Positions 9,960-19,799 of a DNA stretch of 64,000 bases are shown here, piece by piece. The notes below the pieces were generated by a model. That model did no database searches, was not told the DNA's origin, and saw only the letters and a program-made list of their open reading frames with translations. Source of the stretch: Massospora cicadina. Taxonomy: Eukaryota; Entomophthoromycota; Entomophthoromycetes; Entomophthorales; Entomophthoraceae. The stretch spans positions 62,001-126,000 of the forward strand of contig JAKSZP010015905.1 in NCBI GenBank assembly GCA_022478985.1, given 5' to 3'. Within the stretch, counting starts at the first letter, position 1, and every line of letters begins with the position of its first letter. The position numbers and the translations under genes are program-made.

Positions 9960-10421
9960 TGGGGTCAATTTTCTGTTGCATCTGTATCCAAGTTGAGCAT
10001 TGATCTTTTGGACCAGTTTGTATGCTGCCTCAGGAGTCTGAGGTTCATGGTCTCATGCCACGTGTGAGCCTACTTTCTGATTAAGGGAAGCCTGGAATAC
10101 AGCAATGACAATATCTTCTAGAATTTGGAGGGAATCACCTAGCTGCTGGAAAGCCATGATGTGTCATCCAGGCTCAAGGCAAGATCCTGTCAGTGAATAA
10201 GGAAAAAATAGTTGAGGCCTTAATGATGGGGTAGCTATCATTGTTGAGCCAATTATAAAAAAGAAGGTGGGGCTTCTCTTATCTGAGAGTTCTGGTATAA
10301 AAGGGTGTGGGCCCACATTTTCCACTTCACCTTGCATGGCATTGAGTAGATCTACAAATTGCTGTTCTTTTGAGGACACCTTAGCTTCCATTAAGGTGGC
10401 CTGCAGTTTGAGCTTGACCAT
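9960..10421 (-). pseudogene. Gag remnant of chromovirus G3
   Basis: An 85-codon minus-strand frame (10164-10421) starts MVKLKLQATLMEAKVSS. After one stop it continues with AFQQLGDSLQILEDIV and then TPEAAYKLVQKINAQLGY (to about 9960). The helical, charged make-up and the place upstream of the protease and inside the right LTR suggest Gag. I see no zinc knuckle; the expected region (about 8700-9800) is too broken. The family call rests mainly on position. Confidence 0.45.
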
Positions 10422-11441
10422 GACTCCTAACGCCTAATGGGCTACCTCATCTGAGGGACAAGAGGTAGTCCCTATCACTGTCACATTGCATGCTTGGGTG
10501 CTCAAGGTGGGTGATTGAGTGTGCTGACCAGGCAAGAAGTACTTGTTTGATGGCTTAAATCAGTGTGACCCATAACCAACACGACAAGAGGGTGTGCATA
10601 AGGCTATATATGCTTCTTTAGGCTGTAGATTGTTTCAAATTTTAACAGGTCTCAATTCTTCAAAATAATAGAGGCACAAGTGTTTGAATTACTATGTCAG
10701 ACATTCAAATGTGGCAGTGAAAGAATTGTATTCCATTAGGGGTACTCTGATACCTATGATAGCATCCATAATCCACATGGCATTGCTGTTCTTAGGATTT
10801 TCTATTAAGAATAATTAAGGGACAAATAGGGAAGAATTAATCAATGAACTATATTCCTGCTTTAAATACCAAGCTGAAAATTGGCGGCAATATTTTCCAT
10901 TCTTTTTGCGAGGAAGAGAACTACTTGTATTTGTTGGTGGAAGCTGTCTGCAATTATTGGTGGAAGTCATATTGAAAGTTAGGGTTGGCCTTGAGGTGCA
11001 GTTGATAGCAGGGCATAATTGCTAGCATGTCTTTAATTTAATTTTTTCATCACTATCATTTTTGATCTCCCAATCTGATGTAGGATTTTCTATGGTCTGA
11101 TTTTGGCTAAAGATGATTAGATTATAATTTTTAGGTTGTGCAGTTTAAAAAGGGCTTTGTAAAAATTTATACTCATGGGCGGGTGATTAGTGCTTCTTTT
11201 CATTAGGGGTGTTCCTTGGTTCTCATTGAGGGATGATAGTACCAAGAACACTAGAGAAATGGCCATATACAATACTGAGATCTATGATTGTGCCCCATCA
11301 CAGGTTGTGACAATTTTGTTGATGAGGACAAAATCTTTTAAACATAAATTATACTAAAAACTTATAATCTAGAATATAATTGTGAATTAGAAAAAATGAT
11401 ACGAAATAACCCAGCACTTACTTTTGGCAGAGTTACAAACA

Positions 11442-12090
11442 TTATACTAATGTGAGGGGAGGTGGAGGGGAATATTAGAATATCTATGAAAATAGGTAGC
11501 AATCAACCATTTTTCAGGGGCGCTAAGAACTTGTCCAGTGTAGTTTAATTTGGTTTCCATAGTTTCTGGGTCTTTGGATTTGGACTCAGAGGATGACTTA
11601 TATGGCGCCTCAACTTGGGGTTTTTGCCAGCTTTTGAGGGGCCTAAACCCTTTGTTCCAAACTCTTCTGGGGCTGTCTAGTCCACGAAAGTTTTCTCAAT
11701 TGTCATATCCATGAAATAATGAATGTATCTGCCTTATATAATATTTCACCTAATTAAGCATAACAATTCCGCCAAATTTATAGATTAAATTGTTATCCAT
11801 TAATTTGTTTGCAAATCTCACGGAAAAAGCTCTCAGTTTTGTCCAGATATGACTTGGTAGATTTGGTGATAATGTTGGGAGGGGAGTTCCTGCTAATATA
11901 GGGTTGTGGTGAACTTAGTCTAGGGAGGCAGCGGCCACCCATCATTAATTAGTGGTGTACCTCAAGTCCACTATATTTTACGGCAGTAGTGTTTAGGCAT
12001 TCTTTTTCCCTTGATCAGAAAGGATGTAACATACTATCCATCCAGATGTCTATAGCATGGAACCTTATTGCAGTGGTGGTATTATTCTCC
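11442..12090 (-). repeat. 5' LTR of chromovirus G3
   Basis: Partner of 3372-3990 (see that entry). Matching blocks run in the same order, including CTTGGGGTTTTTGCCAGC near 11615 and GAACTTAGTCTAGGGAGG near 11912. The inner edge, near TGTGAGGGG at 11451, should carry the primer-binding site to its left, but I could not recognise one. Confidence 0.55.
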
Positions 12091-12861
12091 TCTGAGGACC
12101 CGCTTTAAATGGTCTTTAAATAACTGCAAACCTTGATAAGGTTTTGCATTTACCTTTTCACAAATTTATAAGATTAACTGATTTATTATTGTAACTAGTA
12201 TCTTGGATCTGATGGATGATTTTTGGAATCTCTAAATTTTTCCCATATCAGGCTCTACCATTATATCATCCCTCATATGGGACAATGCTATCTGTGATGC
12301 CTTCTTCTACCGTTTCTTTAGTAGACTACCTGCATTTTTCAGAGACTCCTAAGGCTCCTAAGTAATCTCCTCTGTGGGATAACCTGCCCACCTATCTAAG
12401 CACTTTATCTATATGAGATGTTTGAATATTTGAATGGTGTCTTCAACCTTTTTATTTGGGGAGAGAACCATTATCCAGAGGGTATGGTGCTTTAGAGATT
12501 TCTGTTGGTGTCAGAAAAATTGAGTTTGTGTCAATTTAGACATGAATTATACTTCAGATGAGGCTGATGATGATTGATGAGGACTACCACCTGATGAATC
12601 CTTTGGCCCATCTATTTTTTATAGATACAAAAGGAACAATCAAATTTGGATCTCTCTCACCAAGTACAAAAGGATTCCATTTAGCCACAAACCAATAATA
12701 ATGTTTATCGAGGATTAAATAAGATTTATCAATCAAAAGATTAATATCATCACTAAAAGACCATAACTCTAAACTATATAGATATTCTATTATTAAAATA
12801 AATAAAGTACGCTTTACTATATCTTGTCAATTTAAGAATATTGCCATAGTGCGCTTTCCTA
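12091..12861. other. Unassigned AT-rich stretch between two LTR elements
   Basis: About 770 bp between the G3 LTR and the G1 LTR. I see no ORF of note, tRNA-like box, inverted repeat or similarity to other parts of the window. Confidence 0.35.
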
Positions 12862-13024
12862 TGTGGGGATTTTATATGACCACAGTTCCAGATTGATATT
12901 GAATAAGCTTTATTTTATCTATTAAGTGGTTCGATTATATAATTTAGCTTATACCTTAAGCTTTGTATGATTGTTTATTTACAATTAGTATTTCAGCAAT
13001 ACTAAAAAATTGAATAATTATTTA

Positions 13025-13290
13025 TAATTTAATCAATGACCACTGCCTCCCAAGTTCAATCCAAGTAGATGAACTTTGGGTAGGGGATGATTTTTTTGTG
13101 TTGGCGTTGTGCACCAATGCCCCAAACCAAGATAGAGAATAGCAAGGCAGTCCATGGAGTTCCTGGCCTATCATATTCTGCGCATGGAGGTTTTTCAGGG
13201 TTTACCATCCTTTCCCATTAATTTGAATCCTCTTCATTGGTGCAGTATCATCCCCAGGTTGAGCTCACCTTTAATAAAATTAAAAATTAA
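13025..13290 (+). mobile_element. Short element with LINE-like 3' tail (tentative)
   Basis: This ~265-bp segment interrupts the homology between the two G1 LTRs. Its right end reads CATCCCCAGGTTGAGCTCAC followed by CTTTAATAAAATT. That resembles the shared tail of the LINEs and ORF1-only elements (CCATCCCCTGGCTGGCTTAC then CTCAAATAAAATT in copy B). It may be a 5'-truncated LINE or SINE-like copy. The left boundary is approximate and I could not fix a target duplication. Confidence 0.4.
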
Positions 13291-13373
13291 TTCAAATTTA
13301 TGGAGGATGTGAATCTGATGATAGTTATAATTATAATTTAGTTTAGGATGTTGTCAACAACATCATAAATAGT

Positions 13374-13388
13374 AAGTTGTCTCATAAG
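13374..13388. repeat. Target-site duplication of LINE-1 (left)
   Basis: AAGTTGTCTCATAAG, identical to 18601-18615. The uninterrupted sister LTR carries the single site at 35100-35114 as AAGTTGACTCATAAT, which confirms the insertion point. Confidence 0.95.
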
Positions 13389-13468
13389 GCTTTTCTTTCT
13401 CATAACAATCACTTTAGTTACTATGATTCAATTTGAACAGCAAATTTGGATAATCACACACAGGAAAG

Positions 13469-14827
13469 ATGGGCAACTTTAATAACAAAAATAATACAAC
13501 ATGGGCGAGTGTTACAGCAAGTGGTGCGCTTAACGGTGCAACTAAGGGCAAGAAACGCCCTGGAGGGGGACCAGGAACCCAAGCCATAAAAAAATCGCAA
13601 ACTCAGACACCATCTGGGTTTATGGTATTTACTGTAAAGCACGCGCAATACATGTACATTCAATTCAACCAACCTTTGTCAAAGGTGGAACACAGGATCA
13701 GACTCTTCCTTGGGGATGAGTCACCGACCCTGTAGGAGAAAACATGTGAGGCACAGCCCTCACTTTTCCCTCATGTAGTGTACGTAGCCACCAACAACAT
13801 GGGCCGTGGCTGGATCAATATTTGTTTTGAAACAGATGATGAAGCCGATGCCAAAGCAAAAATCTGCGTGGAAATTGCCCTCCATGAGGGCAAAAAAACT
13901 GTGCGCACCGCGTGCACCAGATGGAACAAAGCGAAAACTTTGCTCTTCTCCTTTGACTCACTCCCCACCAACCTTCTTCATAAGGTAATTGAGGAGGAGC
14001 TCTGCAAAGGTCTCGTGGCCTATGGAGAAATCCAGCAACTCAAATTACAGCGAATTTCGCTTAATGCCCAACCTGTGCATGGGCAAAGCTATCGCTGTAA
14101 TCAACCCCTTCCTGGAAGTGGAAGAGGATTTATCCAGAATTCCCCGCGCAGCAGAATTTCACTTCGCAGATGGGGGCCAGTCAGCTGCATTCTGAGTTAC
14201 ACTGGAACGCGCACCACCCATTTGCAACCACTGTGGCTCACTGGGCCACAAGGAACATGCATGCCCTGTAAAAGAGGGCTTAATGGAAAATGATTTTTGT
14301 GAAGAAGCTATGGATGAAGATAATGAAAACTTCGCCAAAATGACTGATGGCCACCACCCATCCACTGGGGTGAAGATGAACTATACTCCATCATGGACCC
14401 AGTTACAAGTAAACAGCGTAAAGCAGCACAAAAAGCCCACAAGAGAGCAGCGGCTGAAGCGGTGGCACACGCGGAATCCGCCATTAACCACGGAAAAATT
14501 TGGGAGGATATTTCAGATATTCACTGAACCAACCAATCAGAACAATATGCCCAGGTCAAAAATTTTCACAGTAACCAGACTTAGCCACAAAGCGTCATCA
14601 GTCATGCACATACTGAGGAACAATGCAACCGCAATTTGGGTGAAAATGTGGTGCACAATGCAACAAAGTTGAACCTCAAAAATATAAAATCCAATCAACA
14701 ACCCGCATCAAATCAACATGAGACCTGTGCAGGAAAAGTTGATGCAAATGCAAAAAACTTCAATTCCCTTGAATCATTGGGTCAGATCAAGGGAACCAAC
14801 AATGGCAGTGAAAGAGTTGGAGTATAG
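13469..14827 (+). pseudogene. LINE-1 ORF1: Gag-like RNA-binding protein
   Basis: The reading starts at ATG 13469, 80 bp inside the element, and ends at a stop at 14825-14827, with at least two frame changes. It holds a segment with FETDDEADAKAKICVEIALH, then MPNLCMGKAIAVINPF in another frame, and an intact CX2CX4HX4C zinc knuckle (CNHCGSLGHKEHAC, 14224-14265). LINE ORF1 proteins coat the element RNA in the ribonucleoprotein. LINE-2 ORF1 (25976-27317) is a clear homologue: GWLDLGFKTKEEADEAAKV aligns with GWINICFETDDEADAKAKI. The rest is charged and alanine/lysine-rich. ORF2 follows after two bases. Confidence 0.85.
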
Positions 14828-14829
14828 AT

Positions 14830-17800
14830 GTGGAGCATGGCCAAAATGAGCCGTGGTGGGATAGGGCCAGAGGGTCCTCCCAACTGCTCCTGAGGCGCCG
14901 CGGGCACCTTAGTGTCAATAGGGACGTTAAACATAGCGGGAGCCAGGGCTCTTATGTCCCAAGCCAAAAAGCTGGCATTCCTGCAAAAACTCTTGTATAT
15001 ATCTTGGCCATCCAAGAAACCCACTGCCTACAAGGGGAAGAAGAATCCTGGTCAACCAGGGTCGCACCATCACAATCAGTATGGACGTCTCACTGTGGGG
15101 TGATAGTCCAAAACAACAAAAAATTTAAAATTACAAATTCATCATCACACTTGCATGGTCGAGTCCTGGTAGCAACAATCACATGTCAAGATGAAGTAAT
15201 TTTGTTAGCATGTGTCTATGCACCGTGCACTGCAACTGAGAGAAAACAATTTTTTGAAAAAATTTCTACTCTCACCCTCCCACCAGATATCATCATGTTA
15301 GGCGATTTCAACTGCTGGGATAACCCCAATACAGATCGATGGCCTAATCCCAGGGGATACCCACCTGGACACATTGAATATCGCACAATGAAGGCATCTC
15401 TTGGCTTACAGGATGCTCTTCCCCCCAATTCACCAATCCTTCCCCACATGATGAGACCCAACATATGCAAGGGACTGCTCATATCGATGAGTCATATTGA
15501 CCACATCCTCATCCCACAATCCCACCACTCAAGAATCTCCAAATTTACAACAAAAAAGATCAATTTTTCTGAACACTGATTAGTTACAGTGCAGTTAGCA
15601 ACAACCCAATCCCACACACAGGTGTCGTCTTGGAGAAAGCTTCACCCAGGAAATATAAAATTTCCTGAGATATCTGACTGGGTTGAAAACAAGGCTACAA
15701 ACCCAGAATTCACAGCTCCATTCACTTCGGATCCATTGGAACATGGGAAAATTTCAAAAAAGATTTAATTAACAAAACTTGACATATTGCATCATGCAAG
15801 TACACCGCGGACACAGTCACAATCAAGCGTACCTTGGCAGAACTAGACCACCTGGAAATAAATACTCTGAGATCTGGCTATAGCCCTAATTGGGGACACA
15901 AATGGGCAGAAATTTTAGCCTGACTTAACAATATCATCTTCCAACACCAACACAGAATCAAAGTATCAAACAAAGGTAAGTTCATAAAGGAAGGCGAAAC
16001 CTGTTTGACATACTTTTTCCACCAATTCCACTCCCGCAGAAACCAGCCCGCGTGCACACAGGTCTGCAAGACCAATGGCACCATGGCAACTGACCCTGAG
16101 GAGGTCAAGGCGGAAGTTCACTGCTATTACACCGAATCATATCGTGATATGGCAACAGATCCACTAAGATTAAAGAATTTATTCAAACTGCCAAGATACA
16201 AAGTACACCACCAAATTACAATATACTATCCCTTATTACATGGGAAAAGCTTTGGGAAACAATTCGCGGTGCACGACTTAGAAAATGCCCAGGGCCTGAT
16301 GGGATACCCTACAAATTTTACTAAATGTTTTCAACAAATTGCCCCCCTCCTATTGGTGTCAATGAACCAGAGTTTGTTGGAAACACGCCTATTACCAGGA
16401 GGCCATGAATCCTACATTATAGCCTTGTATAAAAAGGGTGACAAGTTGAACCTGGCCAACTGGCGCCCAATTGCACTCTCCAACACTGACACAAAAATTC
16501 TAACAAAAATTTTAGCAGCTAGATTAGGCGCAATTGCATCTGACGTCCTATCACCCAACCAGTTTGGGTTTATACCAGGGCGTTCAATCTGGAACAACAT
16601 TCACCCTGTTGCAAACATTTGCCAATCCAAAGCAACTGGTGCCCTGGTCTTCTTGGATCAGGAAAAGGCGTATGACCGTGTTAGCTGGCCATACCTAAAA
16701 GAATATCTACATGCCTTCAAACTCCCACCAAGATTCATAAAATGGGCGATGCTCCTAACAGAATCTGCAACCATGGCTGTATGCGGCCCTGGATTCCTAA
16801 CAAACAATATCAAACCACACAGAGGGCTCAAACAAGGGGATCCCCTCAGCCCACTGCTATACAATTTCAGCTTTGACCCGCTCCTCCAAGTAACTGACTC
16901 ACGTCTCATGGGGATAACCGCACAAGGACAACCAACAGTCAAGATACTGACCTTTGCAGATGACTACGTAGCAGGTATAGCAAACAATGAAGATGCCCGA
17001 CAGCTGGAACACACTTTAGAGGAATACTCCAAGGTGAGCAATGCATCGCTCAACAAAAGGAAGACAGAAATCATCTTTTTAGGCAAATACACAAACGATT
17101 TGCCACAACATCAGAACCTCACACCAACACTCGAAGAAAAAACCCAATTATTTTACCATTTGCAACATCTCCCACCACCACTCCTGTCCGCCACCTTGGA
17201 ATCTAGCTATAATGAGGGGGATATGCTAATGAGACAATGGAAAGTAACTTGTTACAACGGGTATCCAAACGCGTAGCCTCCCTCAAGGGGAGAACCCCGG
17301 GACTAACAGGATGAGTTACAGTTGCTAACTCGCTCATCCTCCTAATACTGTGGTACCAGGCCCATGCGATAGCCTTCTCACCTACCTTTATAACCTCAAT
17401 TCGCGCGCTTATCCAGGGCTGGCTGTGGCCTGGCTCTCACCCTCCTATACGGATGGAAACACTATTTGGCCCACGCTTAAGCGGAGGCATGGGACTAATA
17501 GATTTTGAGAGCCATGCCAATCACATCCTAGGTACCTGGATATAGGAAATCCTTGCTCCAGACCTCCCGCAACAACATTGGTCCAGAGCAGCAAGGACTA
17601 ACTTTGCACAGGCGCTCAAATTAACCAACCCACATAGTCCACCCAGACTACTTTCATACCTTTCCAAGCACCCTACTGCAACAGGTCCGCATGGAACCTC
17701 CCCTCAATTCAAACATATCCTCTGAACTATCCGCCGTATGGGATGGACCATAGAGAACATGGGTACTATACAGGGAAGGGGACGACCCAGCCCCCAATTC

Positions 17801-18424
17801 AAATTAAGAAACCCAGAAAACCACCCCCAGAGGGATATTCTCGCAATAACCCCAAGCATAGCTAGGATAGAATACCTAGATATGCTGGACATTCCCTATG
17901 ATTTAATCACACAGAAAGCAATATGGAAAATGACACACCACCCACTCCTACAGCCAAGGGTAAGAGCAAACGCCTGGCGCTGTTTGAGAAGGACCTATAG
18001 GACGGCGGACCGCTCCAACTCCCTCCACAAAACATGTGCAGTATGTGGAGGGGAGGGATCCCTACATCACCGCCTAGAAACATGCCCCCCAACCAAAGCT
18101 ATATGGCAGGAAGTCGCACGCCTGCTCAAGATTCAAAACGAACAGGAATTCTCGATATCAAAAAGTATCTTCATGCTCCAGATCAAGTCACCAATCCCAT
18201 CTACCCTCCGCTCCCTAATAATACCCATTGCAATGTGAACAATACACACAATTGCATTAGATGCGTTCAAGGGCACGGTCCCAACCATTCATGGGATTAA
18301 CAACAGATTCCATGTCCACTTACTAGAGCACTTCCAAGCCTGGCTCTATGGATATATGAGACCAAGACAAAAAGCGCTCATAGAATCATGGTTCCCACTC
18401 CTTTCCTTCACACCTGCTCCATAG
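14830..18424 (+). pseudogene. LINE-1 ORF2: APE endonuclease, reverse transcriptase
   Basis: Starts at ATG 14830 in a +1-shifted arrangement. APE endonuclease motifs in order: GTLNIAGARAL, QETHC (near 15015), YAPC (15216), GDFNCW (15301-15318), SHIDHIL (15488), and SEH at 15571-15579 where SDH is usual. RT motifs: KKGDKLNLANWRPIAL (16430), NQFGFIPGRSIW (16558), DQEKAYDRVSW (16657), GLKQGDPLSPLLYNF (16828), FADD (16952-16963, catalytic, intact), then SNASLNKRKTEI. A CX2C...H...C motif (CAVCGGEG...HHRLETC, 18035-18088) lies near the C-terminus, with TERM near 18422. Frames break at about 15580, 15770 and 17275. The enzyme nicks target DNA and primes cDNA there. Confidence 0.92.
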
Positions 18425-18532
18425 CAGGGGAAAGCCCCTCGGAGTAGTGCACCAACCCCTCATACCTGCCACTCCCTCTGGCAACAGGGGTAACTTGAGT
18501 ACCCTGGGGTGCCCAATTTTTATATTTGTTAG

Positions 18533-18600
18533 TTATTCTCTTAGTTTCACATATATTCGGTAATGTCTGTCCCCTGGTCAGCTTACCTCAGTTAAATAAA
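18533..18600 (+). promoter_or_regulatory. LINE-1 3' tail, shared recognition-type end
   Basis: Contains GGTAATGTCTGTCCCCTGGT, then CAGCTTACCTCAG and TTAAATAAA. The same block closes LINE-2 and ORF1-only copies B, C and D. In LINEs the 3' end is where the reverse transcriptase begins. AATAAA here may double as the polyadenylation signal. Confidence 0.8.
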
Positions 18601-18615
18601 AAGTTGTCTCATAAG
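18601..18615. repeat. Target-site duplication of LINE-1 (right)
   Basis: AAGTTGTCTCATAAG, a 15/15 match to 13374-13388. It directly follows the AAATAAA end of the element. Confidence 0.95.
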
Positions 18616-19102
18616 TGGGCACTTACAAATGAAAAATTAATCAGTTGTAGTATCCTGTGTAATAGCTGATTAAAATGCGCTTAATCACTTTTTTATATAA
18701 AAATCAGCTGGTATTATTCCTATTTTGAACCAATACCTGTTTTTGTCAGCTAGATGTGCTGAGATAGTGTGATCACCATGATTGCTATATCACATGTCTT
18801 TTAATACTCTCGCCTATAAATTATCCCTAAGATTAATAATAAACTTGACCCTAGATTTGTAGCTAATTGTGTTTGTCTGATTACAGTTGAAGTTATCAAG
18901 AATCCATTTATCTTTCTAAGTGTCAATTTCCAGAGTGAGATCAAAATCACTTATATATCAGATTCTCCAGAGTAAGACTGAGGTTATCAGGTTAAGAACT
19001 TGACTTAGCTAGTTGTTGTCATACATTAAGCAGTGTATATATTAATCATATAATTACAAGTTAAGCGAACTTGTGCACCAGTATAACACTGAGGTTTTTA
19101 CA
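18616..19102 (+). repeat. 5' LTR of G1, right part
   Basis: Continues the LTR after LINE-1 and aligns with 35115-35600: ATCAGTTGTAGT, GCTATATTACATGTCT-type sequence, CAGAGTGAG.CAAAATCACTTA and a common end TTTTTACA. It is followed by TTATGTGCTCACTACAGG, the primer-binding-like site. Confidence 0.8.
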
Positions 19103-19125
19103 TTATGTGCTCACTACAGGGGTTG
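19103..19125 (+). other. Putative primer-binding site of G1
   Basis: TTATGTGCTCACTACAGGGG directly follows the LTR end ACA. Its core TGCTCACTACA is shared with 401-414 (minus strand), 53408-53421 and 60088-60102, so these families seem to use the same primer tRNA. Confidence 0.55.
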
Positions 19126-19799
19126 AGCTTTACCAAAATCCAGAACACCAAAATTACTAAATTAATATGGAGCATATAACTAATTGAGAGGAGGTATCTC
19201 AGGCCACCAGCCAGGGTAACAATATACACTTAGAGGCTGATATTTTGGTTGATTCTAAATATATTCACTATCAAATATTGGAGTAAATGAGATGGAAGTT
19301 ACTATTTATGAGACTACCTTATAGAAAATACAAAAATTTTGGCTGAAGTGAGAAGAATCTTATTTAGAGGATTCCAATTTTTTTCTACCAATAATTTGGA
19401 TTGGAGTTGTGGGCTTTTCCACCATACAACAAATCAAGAGGAGCGAAGACAATAAGACAGTAATTTTTACATTTTAATACATTGGATATCAAAGTATATT
19501 AAAATTATTAGCAATATCAGAGAATATGTAATGAAGATCATATACTCTATGACTAAGAACATGCCAATGATAAAGGCAAGAAAGCAGGCAGTAATCGCCA
19601 ATCTGGTCACATATATTCATAATAGTAACGCCCAGAAGCAAACTTTGACGCGGCAATATGACACTAGTTTTAACAAATTTGCGTAGGTTTAGATCAATAT
19701 CTCAACGCGTTCAACCTTTGAAAACCCTAATCAACTAATTTTATGTCTGAGTTAGATATAAAACATTAAAGTATCATTGAAGAAATCATCAATCATATT

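Larger units (their letters stand above)
3372..12090 (-). mobile_element. Ty3/gypsy chromovirus G3, two LTRs, decayed
   Basis: Minus-strand retrotransposon with related LTRs at both ends (about 3372-3990 and 11442-12090). Read leftwards, the order is gag, protease, reverse transcriptase, RNase H, integrase, chromodomain, which is the canonical Ty3/gypsy chromovirus order. All domains carry stops. A palindromic element (7362-8331) interrupts the protease. Removing about 980 bp for that insert leaves roughly 7.7 kb. No target duplication is convincing at the outer ends, and LTR limits are good to tens of bases only. Confidence 0.75.
12862..13388 (+). repeat. 5' LTR of G1, left part
   Basis: Begins TGTGGGGATTTTATATGACC and matches the 3' LTR start TGTGGGTATTTTTAATGACC at 34806. 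It is cut by LINE-1 at 13388/18601 and holds a shorter extra segment at 13025-13290 that is absent from the 3' LTR. Confidence 0.75.
13389..18600 (+). mobile_element. LINE-1: near full-length non-LTR retrotransposon
   Basis: A 5,212-bp insertion fixed by a perfect 15-nt target duplication. It has a short 5' leader (starting GCTTTTCTTTCTCATAACAA, related to the LINE-2 start), ORF1 with a zinc knuckle, ORF2 with APE endonuclease, RT and a C-terminal CCHC motif, and a 3' tail ending TTAAATAAA with no long poly(A). The RT type (DQEKAYDR, GLKQGDPLSP, FADD) places it among fungal APE-type LINEs; I would call it L1-like but cannot fix the clade. Both ORFs carry frameshifts and stops. Confidence 0.95.

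Noticed and set aside
13778..14293. 171-codon ORF as an intact gene
   Set aside because: It is part of LINE-1 ORF1, and its last third is out of frame relative to LINE-2 ORF1 homology; the true continuation lies in another frame.
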